Assembly: GCA_031373785.1 (NCBI GenBank)
Contig: JANMNE010000183.1
Span: forward strand, 1-64,000
DNA: 64,000 nucleotides
Reading direction: 5' to 3'
DNA from: JAENVT01 sp031373785
GTDB taxonomy: Bacteria; Actinomycetota; Acidimicrobiia; Acidimicrobiales; Ilumatobacteraceae
A program made the position numbers and the translations under genes. The notes beneath the pieces were generated by a model. The model worked only from the letters and a program-made list of their open reading frames with translations, did not search any database and was not told the origin of the DNA. Position 1 is the stretch's first letter. The number at the start of each line of letters is the position of its first letter. Below are positions 44,136-53,200 of the stretch, piece after piece.

Positions 44136-45019
44136 TGGAGACCAACGAGATGCCGTCCGTGATCATCGGGCATGACATGTCCCCGGAGCTGGCTGCCAAT
44201 GTCACGACCGCCCTCCGCGGAATCGGCGTCGCCGTCAAGGCCAATGTCTTCGCTCCTCCATCGCGCCAGACCAAGGTCATCGTCGTGGTCTCGCCGAAGG
44301 GCGGCTCCGGCAAGACCGCAGTCTCCTCCAACCTCGCGGTCGCTCTCGCCGAGCGCTTTCCCGGCCGCGTGGTCGCTGTCGACCTCGACGTGCAGTTCGG
44401 CGACCTGGGGGCCGCACTGTCGTTGACCCCGCAACACACGCTGTCGCAGTTGGCCCGCACCACACAGATCGACGCCACCACTGTCAAGCTGTTCCTCACG
44501 CTCTACTACAACGGCCTATACGTCCTGGCCGGCGCCCACGACCCCGTGGACGCCGATTCGATCAACCACGCGCACGTCTCGGCGGTGCTGCCGTTGCTGG
44601 CGCAGAACTTCGACTACGTGATCGTCGACACCCCGGCGGGGCTCGACGAGCGCACGCTGGCCGCGATCGAGTGCGCTACCGATCTCCTGCTGGTGTCGAG
44701 CCTCGACGTGACGAGCATCCGCAGCATGCGCAAAGCACTGGACGCCTTCGACCACGTCGGTGTCAAGGCTGAGCGACAGCTCGTCCTCAACCGGTCTGAC
44801 TCCAAGGTCGGGCTCAACCCGGCCGATGCCGAAGAGGCCATCGGCATGAAGATCTCCTGCTCGATCCCGTCGAGCCGGGACATCCCGCTGTCGCTGAACC
44901 TGGGCACGCCCGTCGTCATCAGCGAACCGAAGTCGGCGGTGGCCAAACAGCTGCAACAACTCGTGCAGCTGTATGCGCCGGTCGATGAAACCAAGGCGCG
45001 CAAGGGCAGGCGGCGGTGA
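44135..45019 (+). CDS. tadZ: TadZ/CpaE-like ATPase
   Basis: 294 residues from ATG 44135 (GTG 44132 is an alternative). ParA/MinD-type ATPase: deviant Walker A SPKGGSGKTAVSSNLAVALA, VVAVDLDVQFGDLG and FDYVIVDTPAGLDERTLAA. The usual N-terminal receiver-like domain is reduced to about 45 residues. Localises the Tad machinery to the pole or site of assembly. Confidence 0.87.
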   Translation: METNEMPSVIIGHDMSPELAANVTTALRGIGVAVKANVFAPPSRQTKVIVVVSPKGGSGKTAVSSNLAVALAERFPGRVVAVDLDVQFGDLGAALSLTPQHTLSQLARTTQIDATTVKLFLTLYYNGLYVLAGAHDPVDADSINHAHVSAVLPLLAQNFDYVIVDTPAGLDERTLAAIECATDLLLVSSLDVTSIRSMRKALDAFDHVGVKAERQLVLNRSDSKVGLNPADAEEAIGMKISCSIPSSRDIPLSLNLGTPVVISEPKSAVAKQLQQLVQLYAPVDETKARKGRRR

Positions 45020-46368
45020 GCCTCACCGAACGCATCAACCAGGCCCAGCAAGCCGCCGCGCAGCGCGGGGAGGTCGCCAGCGGTTGGCGGCAAGGGCCGA
45101 GCCAGACCCTCACCATCGATGGGCTGGGCGACTACAAGGCCAAGGTTCACGACGCGCTGTTCGAGCGCCTCGGCACCCGGCTCTTCGAGGCAACGAACGA
45201 GGAGCAGTTGCAGTCCCTCGTGCTGACCGAGATCGGCGCTCTGATGGACGCCACCGAGACAGCGCTGTCGCCCCAGGAGCGCCAGTTTCTGGTGCGCGAC
45301 ATCGCCCGGGACGTCATGGGCCTCGGCCCGCTCGAGCAGTTCCTCGCCGACCCCACCGTCACCGAAGTCATGGTGAACGGGAGCAACTTCATCTACGCCG
45401 AACGCAACGGCGTCATCGAACAAACCGGGGCGCGCTTCATCTCCGAAGACCACCTGCGTCGTGTCATCGATCGGATCGTCTCGTCGGTTGGTCGTCGCAT
45501 CGACGAATCCTCGCCGATGGTGGACGCCCGCCTGGCCGACGGCTCGCGTGTCAACGTCATCGTGCCGCCCCTGTCGCTCGACGGATCGATCCTCACCATC
45601 CGCAAGTTCGCCAAGGACGCGTTCCGGGCGACCGACCTGATCGCCATGGGAACGCTGACCGAGCACGTGGCGTCAGTACTGGCCGCCGCTGTTGAGGGTG
45701 GCATGAACGTCCTCATCTCCGGCGGCACTGGCACGGGCAAGACCACGATGCTGAATGTGCTGTCGAGCTTCGTTCCCCGCGTGGACCGGATCATCACGAT
45801 CGAGGACGCCGTCGAGTTGCAGTTGCTGCAGACGCACGTGATCCGCCTCGAGGCGCGCCCGCCCAACATCGAGGGCCAAGGAGAGATCACCATTCGTGAC
45901 CTCGTCCGCAACGCCTTGCGAATGCGGCCGGACCGCATCATCGTCGGGGAGGTCCGCGGCGCCGAGGCCCTCGACATGCTCCAGGCAATGAACACGGGCC
46001 ACGACGGCTCGATGTCCACGGTGCACGCCAACTCCCCGCGGGATGCTCTGGCCAGGGTGGAGACGATGGTGCTGATGGCCGGCTTCGACCTGCCCACGCG
46101 GGCCATCCGCGAGCAGATCGCCTCGGCGCTCAACCTCATCGTCCACGTCGATCGTTTCCGCGACGGCTCTCGCCGCGTCAGCCACGTCACCGAGGTGGTC
46201 GGGATGGAGGGTGACATCATCACCCTCCAGGACATCTACAGGTACGACTACAGGGCGAATTGCCTGATCGCGACGGGCATCCGCCCGGAATTCGTCGACC
46301 GACTGGAGGACCGCGGGGTCACCGTGCCCGGCGGGTTGTTCGGTACACCCGACATGTGGCAGCGATGA
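45016..46368 (+). CDS. tadA: TadA/CpaF secretion ATPase
   Basis: 450 residues from GTG 45016 (GTGA overlap). GSPII/IV-type ATPase: LADPTVTEVMVNGSNFIYAE, VSSVGRRIDESSPMVDARL, Walker A ISGGTGTGKTTML, Asp box RIITIEDAVELQL, Walker B MRPDRIIVGEVRGAEALD and His box NTGHDGSMSTVHANSP. Powers pilus assembly at the cytosolic face. Confidence 0.93.
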   Translation: MSLTERINQAQQAAAQRGEVASGWRQGPSQTLTIDGLGDYKAKVHDALFERLGTRLFEATNEEQLQSLVLTEIGALMDATETALSPQERQFLVRDIARDVMGLGPLEQFLADPTVTEVMVNGSNFIYAERNGVIEQTGARFISEDHLRRVIDRIVSSVGRRIDESSPMVDARLADGSRVNVIVPPLSLDGSILTIRKFAKDAFRATDLIAMGTLTEHVASVLAAAVEGGMNVLISGGTGTGKTTMLNVLSSFVPRVDRIITIEDAVELQLLQTHVIRLEARPPNIEGQGEITIRDLVRNALRMRPDRIIVGEVRGAEALDMLQAMNTGHDGSMSTVHANSPRDALARVETMVLMAGFDLPTRAIREQIASALNLIVHVDRFRDGSRRVSHVTEVVGMEGDIITLQDIYRYDYRANCLIATGIRPEFVDRLEDRGVTVPGGLFGTPDMWQR

Positions 46369-48056
46369 AGCGGCTGCCGCACATCCTCGTCCCGCTCGTC
46401 GTGTGCGGCTTGGTTGCTGTCCTCTTCAGTGCCCCGGCCGACGCCCAGGCCCCGGCGGGCAACCTCGAGGTCATCATCGCGATTGACACGTCCGGGAGCA
46501 TGCGGCCGGCCATCGGTGCCGCCAAGGCAGCTGCGATCGAGTTCGTGGCATCGATGCCTGCAAACGTCGGCATCGGTGTCGAGACGTTCGGCGATTCCGT
46601 CACCGTGTTGACCCCGCCGACGACCGACCGCACGCTGCTGAGCGAGGAGATCAACGCGATCGTGACGGGCGGCAACACCGCGCTCTACGACGTCGTGGTC
46701 ACCGCCAGCCACCACTTCACGCCGACGGTCGAGCACAAGGTGCTCGTGTTGTTGTCGGACGGTAAGGACGACGGCAGCACGGCCACGTTGGACGAGGCCA
46801 TCGCCGCGGTTCACGATGTGCACGTCGAGGCCATCAGCCTGACCACGGCCGCGACGGACATCAACAGCCTCTCGGCCCTCGGCCCGGTCACGTCTGCCGA
46901 CGACGCGGCCGGAGTTTCGGCGGCCTTCGCCCGCGTCGCCGGCCTGGTCGTCAGCGTCGCGGAACCGATCGCCGTCCCCAGTTCGGCCGTGCCGGTCACC
47001 ACCATCGCGGCACCGACCACGACCTCACCGCCGCCCACCACCGCGGAAGCGGCGGCCACCACAGTCTCCTCCACAGTCTCCACCAGCCCTCCGGCGCCGG
47101 CCGTCGCGATCGCGTCATCGGATGCGCCGGCCTCGTCCTCGCGGCTGTGGCTTGGTGCCTTCGGCATCTTCGTCGGTCTGTTCGTACTCGTGTTGCTGCT
47201 CTTCCCCCGTGAGCGGGTTTCCAAGGCTCGGCTCGGCATCGACAAGCCGCGCAGCGTGTCCGACATGGGCAGGCGTGCCATCTCGGCCGTTGAGGAGGCC
47301 CTCGAGCGGCGAGGCAAGCGCGCCGAACTGGCGACGGCCTTGGCGGTCGCCGACATCTCCGTGAACCCCGCCGAGTTCGTCGCTCTGGTCGCCGTCGTCG
47401 CCGTCGTCGCCGGCCTCGTCGGCCTGCTGGCCGGCGGGCCGTTCGTCGGCCTGCTCGTGGCATTCGCGGTCTGTCTCGTGGTCAGGGTCTACGTACGCCG
47501 GACCACGGCCAAGCGCCGCGCGGCATTCGCCGACCAGTTGCCCGACGTGCTCCAACTGGTCACTACAGCACTCCGCAGCGGGTACGGCCTCACCCAGGCA
47601 CTCGACTCGGTCGCCGAGGACGCCGAGGAGCCCGCACGCAGCGAGTTCGCCCACGTGCTCGTCGAGTCGCGCCTCGGCCGCGATTTGTCGGAGGCCATGC
47701 GCGCAATCGCACAGCGTATGAAGAGCGAGGACCTGGAGTGGGTGGTCGCGGCAATCGACATCAACCGCGACACTGGCGGCAACCTGTCCGAGATCCTCAA
47801 CACGGTTGGCGCCACGATTCGCGAGCGCCAGCGCATGGCCCGTCAAGTCGGAACCCTCACGGCCGAGGGCCGGCTTTCCGCCCGGATCCTGACGGTGCTG
47901 CCACTCGTGATGGCCCTCTGGCAGTGGCGGGTGAACCCGGAGAACTTCGCCTTGCTGACGCGTGGCGGCGGGCTTGTTGCCCTCGTCATTGGAGGGATCC
48001 TCATGCTCCTGGGCACGATCTGGATCCACAGGATCGTCAACTCGCTCTCTTCGTAA
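46365..48056 (+). CDS. tadB: Fusion of a secreted vWA domain to TadB
   Basis: 563 residues from ATG 46365 (ATGA overlap with tadA). Residues 1-28 are a signal peptide; 32-210 form a von Willebrand A domain with MIDAS IAIDTSGSMRPA, NTALYDVVV and LLSDGKDDG; a T/P/A-rich linker follows; residues about 270 on are TadB, with helices and the GSPII_F segment LPDVLQLVTTALRSGYGLTQ. Normal TadB is about 300 residues with no vWA. The fusion would place a metal-dependent adhesion domain outside the cell on the inner platform protein. Confidence 0.85.
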   Translation: MKRLPHILVPLVVCGLVAVLFSAPADAQAPAGNLEVIIAIDTSGSMRPAIGAAKAAAIEFVASMPANVGIGVETFGDSVTVLTPPTTDRTLLSEEINAIVTGGNTALYDVVVTASHHFTPTVEHKVLVLLSDGKDDGSTATLDEAIAAVHDVHVEAISLTTAATDINSLSALGPVTSADDAAGVSAAFARVAGLVVSVAEPIAVPSSAVPVTTIAAPTTTSPPPTTAEAAATTVSSTVSTSPPAPAVAIASSDAPASSSRLWLGAFGIFVGLFVLVLLLFPRERVSKARLGIDKPRSVSDMGRRAISAVEEALERRGKRAELATALAVADISVNPAEFVALVAVVAVVAGLVGLLAGGPFVGLLVAFAVCLVVRVYVRRTTAKRRAAFADQLPDVLQLVTTALRSGYGLTQALDSVAEDAEEPARSEFAHVLVESRLGRDLSEAMRAIAQRMKSEDLEWVVAAIDINRDTGGNLSEILNTVGATIRERQRMARQVGTLTAEGRLSARILTVLPLVMALWQWRVNPENFALLTRGGGLVALVIGGILMLLGTIWIHRIVNSLSS

Positions 48057-48080
48057 TGAAATGAAAACAGGAACGGAACC

Positions 48081-48932
48081 ATGAACCTCACAGTCATCCT
48101 CGGCTCCATGGCGCTGATCGGCGCGATCGGCATGTTCTGGTGGGGCCTCTCCGCTCGACCGTCAGCGGCTCGCGCCAACCTCTTCGCCGGCTTGGCGCAA
48201 CCCGAAGCACCCGTCAGCAAGTCGGCCTCGATCCTGCTCGGGTTGGGCCGCACCACGCGCCGCATCCTGCCCAAGCCGCTCGTCGACGGGCTGGAGGTCA
48301 ACCTCGTTCAGGCCGGGCATCCCTATGGCCTGGACCTGGCTCGAATCCTCGGGATCAAGGTCGTCCTGGCCGGGATGACGTCGTTCATGCTGCTCCTCGC
48401 CGGCCATCCGACAGTCGCCGTCGTTGGCGCCGGGCTGCTGTTCTTCCTGCCCGACTACTGGGTGCTGTCCGTGCGGGACAAGCGCCAAGCCGCGATGCAG
48501 GCCAAGGCTGCCGACACGATCGACCAGTTGACCATCTGCGTCGAAGCCGGACTCGGCTTCGACGCTGCGCTCGCACGTGTGGCGACGACGACCGAGGGTC
48601 CTCTGACCGAAGAGCTCCGTCACACGATCAGCGACATCCGGGCGGGTGTACCGCGCGCCCAGGCGTTGCGGACGCTGGCCGACCGGGCGCAGATCGTGGA
48701 GATCCGCCAGTTGGTCACGGCGCTCCTCCAAGCGCAGAAGCACGGCGTGCCGATTGCGCACACGTTGCGCACTCAGTCGGCGGAGATGCGGATGAAGCGC
48801 AAGCAGCGCACGGAGGAGAAGGCGGCCAAGCTGACCGTCAAGATGCTCTTTCCCATCATCTTTTGCTTCGTGCCGGTGTTCATGATCGTCACCGCGGGGC
48901 CCGCCATCCTCAGTCTTGGGAACTCCTTGTAG
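48081..48932 (+). CDS. tadC: TadC platform protein
   Basis: 283 residues from ATG 48081 (GGAAC upstream). GSPII_F family: ADTIDQLTICVEAGLGFDAA and ALRTLADRAQIVEIRQLVTA, with KAAKLTVKMLFPIIFCFVP at the end. Partners TadB in the membrane platform. Last gene of the Tad locus; strong terminator follows. Confidence 0.88.
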   Translation: MNLTVILGSMALIGAIGMFWWGLSARPSAARANLFAGLAQPEAPVSKSASILLGLGRTTRRILPKPLVDGLEVNLVQAGHPYGLDLARILGIKVVLAGMTSFMLLLAGHPTVAVVGAGLLFFLPDYWVLSVRDKRQAAMQAKAADTIDQLTICVEAGLGFDAALARVATTTEGPLTEELRHTISDIRAGVPRAQALRTLADRAQIVEIRQLVTALLQAQKHGVPIAHTLRTQSAEMRMKRKQRTEEKAAKLTVKMLFPIIFCFVPVFMIVTAGPAILSLGNSL

Positions 48933-48981
48933 AAGTTTCCCGGAACGACGCGGGGCCGTGGGGGTCCCCTGTCTGCGCGAG

Positions 48982-49005
48982 GCGCCGGTGCGAACGCACC
49001 GGCGC
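48982..49005 (+). terminator. Terminator of the Tad locus
   Basis: GCGCCGGTGC (48982-48991) and GCACCGGCGC (48996-49005) with loop GAAC, followed by TTCC. Confidence 0.75.
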
Positions 49006-49023
49006 TTCCGTGCATCTTGCGGC

Positions 49024-49131
49024 CTCAATGCCGTCATCCTCGGCGCATCGTTCGACACCCCGGGTGACCGACGTCGCCAGCCATAGCGCCGATGTAATCG
49101 GAGATCTCGAGGCGGCTCAAGCCGCGGCGTA
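49024..49131 (+). pseudogene. Remnant of a peroxiredoxin paralogue
   Basis: LNAVILGASFDTP at 49024-49066 and VTDVASHSADVIGDLEAAQ up to TAG 49131 are the same two peptides found in the peroxiredoxin at 61025 (LNAVILGVSFDTP, VTDVASHAADVIADLEAAQ); the about 70 residues between them and the whole catalytic N-terminus are deleted and the two pieces are out of frame. Nucleotide similarity in the kept blocks is high by eye. Confidence 0.7.
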
Positions 49132-49140
49132 GGTCGGCGG

Positions 49141-50197
49141 CGTCTGGACCTTGCGTTCCGAGAATGCCAATGGGACATGTCGGTCATCAAGACCGGGCCT
49201 GCGGCATGGGCGAAAGCCACTGGCGCCGGCGTCAAGGTCGGGGTCATCGACGGTGGGCTCGAATTCACCCATCCCGACCTCGCCGGAGCGATCGATGTCG
49301 GCCTCTCCTGCTCGTTCATCCTCAGCACCACACCGACCGCTGATTCTGCCGAGATCGCCAATGGTGACTGCGCGAACAAGGCGGCAGTGCAGGACCTCCA
49401 AGGTCATGGCACTCACGTGGCCACCACGATCGCCAGTCGGTTCAACGGCATCGGGATCGTCGGCGTCGCACCACAAGCGACCGTCGTCGGCCTGGAGGCA
49501 TGCACCATCGCCGGCTTCTGCTTCGCCGATTCCGTCGCTGCCGCGCTGCGGTACGCAGGCGACCACAAGCTGGATGTCGTCAACCTCAGCCTGTTTGCCG
49601 ATCCGTACCTGTACTTCTGCGCCAACGATGCCGGTCAACGGGCGATGCTGCTCGACCTGCAGAAGGCGGCTCGGTATGCCGAGCAGCGAGGCGTCGTGAT
49701 CGTGGCCGCAGCCGGCAACGAAGCTCAGGACCTGGGGCATCCAACCGAGGACACGATCAGCCCCGACTGGCCGCCGGACACCGCGATCGTACGAACCGTG
49801 CGGAACAACTGCCGCGTCGCGCCGGCAGAGCCTCCCGGCGACGGTCTTCGGACGCGGGCGCATTCCCGCCGGCTGGTCGAGCACCGACGCCACTGGCACC
49901 TGGGAGGCTTTGATCCCGGCGAACCGCGCGGTCGTCACCGGTGGCGGTCGCTATGTGTGGATCAGTGGTACGTCGATGGCGTCACCGCACGTCGCCGGTG
50001 TCACCGCACTCATCCGGTCGAAGTTCCCGAACATGCCCCAGGGTGCCGTTGCCGCCCTCTTCCGGTCGTCCGCCACACCGACAGCATGCCCCGAAGGCTG
50101 GCCGGCGGATTATCCACGGCAGTGCACGGGCAGTTCGGCCAACACGTCGTTCTTCGGCGGCGGCACCGTCAACGCGCTCGGGGCTGTCTCGCGGTAA
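49141..50197 (+). pseudogene. Subtilase (S8) pseudogene
   Basis: All four catalytic landmarks are present: Asp in VGVIDGGLEFTHPDL, His in GHGTHVATTIASR, the oxyanion Asn in VVIVAAAGNEAQD, and Ser in ISGTSMASPHVAGV. The N-terminal signal and propeptide are missing: coding starts mid-sequence at ECQWDMSVIKTG, right after the peroxiredoxin debris. Between NNCRVAPAE (about 49835) and TVFGRGRIPAGW the frame changes and sequence is missing, so the Ser-bearing half (end 50197) is out of frame. Inactive gene. Confidence 0.8.
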
Positions 50198-50214
50198 CCG
50201 TCCGGATTCGCTCA

Positions 50215-50254
50215 ATCCGTGGAGAGTCGCCCTCGCGGGAGGCTCTCCACGGAT
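50215..50254. terminator. 12-bp stem-loop between convergent genes
   Basis: ATCCGTGGAGAG (50215-50226) pairs with CTCTCCACGGAT (50243-50254), 16-base loop that itself can pair partly. It lies 7 bases from the stop of the LPRTG giant gene. Confidence 0.7.
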
Positions 50255-50261
50255 CAGGGCT

Positions 50262-53200
50262 TCAGCACGCAATGCCCTCGTGATCACCGCGCTTGCGCCG
50301 TCGGGCGGTCACCAAGGCAACCGCGCCGCCGGCTGCCAGCAAAGCGGCCAACCGCAACATCTCGCCGACGTCGATGCCCGTGCGGGGCAGTTCGGCCGTC
50401 GGGGGGATCACCGGGATCGTCGGTGCCTCGGATGCGACCGCGATGGGGTTGACGATCGCAGTGTCGCGGTTGTTGCCGAGGTTCGTCTCCGGCGTGGATG
50501 TGCCGACGGTCGCAGTGTTCAACAGGCTGACCCCGCCGACGGCAGACGCCGGCACGAGCGCTGTGACGGTGATGGTGCCGACCTCACCGACGAGGAGCAC
50601 CGGCCTCGAACAGCTGATGCCGTTGTTGGCCGATGTGCAGGTGAAGTCAGACGACGACACCGATTGCAGCACGAGGGGTGCTGGAATCGGATCGGTGACC
50701 GTCACGTCTCGGGCAGTGTTCGGACCGAGGTTCGACACGGTCAGCGTGTAGACGACGATGGAGCCGAGAAGCGGCGAGGGCGTCGTGGTGGTCTTATCGA
50801 TCTGCACGTCGGTGAGGACCCTGGCCGGGGTGTCTTCGCAGGCCACGTTGTTCGAGGGGTTGGTTCCAGTGACCACTTCGACGCGGACGGTGGAGGCACA
50901 CGGCGGGACGCAGCCCTGGGTAGCGCAGGCCGGGTCGTCGACGGTGGTCACGAACGCCTTGTTGGTGAACGTGGTGGGTGCGGTGATGTCGTCGATCTCG
51001 GCCTGGAGCGAGATGGTCACCGATTCGCCGACCTGGAGATCTGCGGGGTCCACGGTGCAGGTCACGACATGGCCGGCGACGGTGCAGTTGGCCGGCATCG
51101 GCAGGACCCACGACACGCCGGCCGGCAGCACGTCGGTGACGACGACCGGCTCGCCGAGGTCGGCATCTCGAGTTCCGAGGTTGCTGACAGTCAGGGTGTA
51201 GGTGAAGGTCTCACCGGCCAGCGGTTCTGCTCCTGCGTCGCTCTTGGTGATCTGCAAGTCGACCGGCAGGTCGTCGTTGACCAACGTGCAGGTGATCTGA
51301 TCGCCCTCATTCGGGACCACCGGGGTTGGCACGGACGTGCCCGCTGCATCGGAGCAGTCCAAGGATGTCAGCGCATAGCCGCCTTGTTGGGTTTCGGAGA
51401 CGTCGTAGCTCTGATTGGCGTCGACCGTCGCAGCAACCCCACTCGTGACCTCGGTGTCACCGACGAAGAGCGGGAAGTCACTGACGACGGCGTCTCCACC
51501 GTCGTCGTTGACGATGTTCTTGACGACCGTGATGGTCGGCGCTTGATCGTCGTTGGTGATGGTGCATCGCACGGACTCGCCGGGCGACAGCGTGACCGTG
51601 GCGCCGCCGGTGGACACGCTGAGGGCGTTGTTCGACCCGATCTGATCGCTGACGCAAACGGTGCCGATGGCGACGTAGCCGGGGATCTGCACCTCGCGGA
51701 TCACCAATGGGGTGGCCGCGGGATACTGGTTGAGCTCGTCGGAGATGACCTGCGTGTCGTTGACCTGCAGCACGAAGTCGCTGACCACGGCGTCACCGCC
51801 GTTGTCGGTGACGACGTTCTTGACCACGGTGAGTCCGGGTCGGACGTCGTCGTTGGTGATCGTGCAGATGATGTCTTCGGCAAGGCCGGGCGTCACCGTG
51901 ATCGCATCGGTGCCGGCCGCGGTGACGGCGAGACCGAGATCACTCGTGCACGTCACTCCGGTCGGCAGATATCCCTGGACCGGCAGCTCGCCGATGTTCA
52001 GCGCGACCCCGGCGACCTGCACGAGGGCGATGTTCTGGGCAGCGGTGGTCCCGCCGATCTGCAACGAGAAGTCTGCAGGCTTCAGGGCTCCACCGTCGTC
52101 GTTGACGACCGTCTTGATCAGGGTCAGCGAGGGGGCGATGTCGTCGTTGACGATAGTGCAGACGACGTTGCTGCCGGCAGCAACGTTGACAGTTGCGCCA
52201 CAGTCGAATCCGACCGTGGAGTAACCCGGCACAGCGGACTCGCTGAGTGCATAAAGCCCGGCCGGGATCGCCGAGGCCACCGGGGTGGTTCCGCTGACGG
52301 TGGCCGGACCTGTTGCCGTGAGGGTCACGTCACCGGGCTGCAGCATGCCACCGTCGTTGTTGACGACCGACTTGATGAGGGTGATCGTCGAGAACGGTGC
52401 ACACACGGACGCATTCGGCACCGTGTGGTTCGTGGTGACGGAGGCCGTGTTGCCGAACCCGCCGCCGTTGGCGCAGTCACCATTGGTCTGCGGGCTCACT
52501 GCAATGGTTGCGGTGACCGTGATGGTGTAGACGTGGGTGTCACCGGCATTGAGCTGCGTACCCGACGTCGTGACCCCGGCATTGGTTGCCGAGAATGTCA
52601 AGCCGGTCGGGCTCGTGGAGACTGCCACGTTGGTCACGGTGACTCCTGCGCCGAACCCGAAGGTGTCGTTCAGTGAGTACTGGGCGGGACCATCACCGGC
52701 GTTGGCGACGGTGACCTTGTACTCGATCGTCCAGACGCCGGCAGCGTCGCGCGTCGGACCGGCCGAGATGGTCTTGCCGAGGCTGACGAGGGGGTTGGGA
52801 ATAGCGCCGCAGTCAGACGACGTGTTCTCGCCGAGAGCAGACGACACCGATGCGGTGTTCAACGTGCCCGTGCCGGATTCGCCGATACTGAGCACACAGT
52901 CGCGTGCCGAAACCGTCATGGACCCGGCGACCGCAAAGGTCACGACGACGTGGTAGGTGTGCCCGTTGGGATCAACGGTCGCCGGGTTGATCAGCGCCTG
53001 GTTCTGGATCTGGGGATGGGTGACTCCATCCCAGCCGCCGACGTTCGGTGCCGGGCCGTCGACCGTGGTCAGGGTTGCCGACACGATCGTGGTTCCGGTG
53101 CCGAAGGCGATGGTGTCGGAAAGGTCGTAGAGCTCGTTGATCGTCGATTCCGACGTGACGGCGAGGTCGTAACCGACCGTGTAGACGTTGCCGCTGACGA

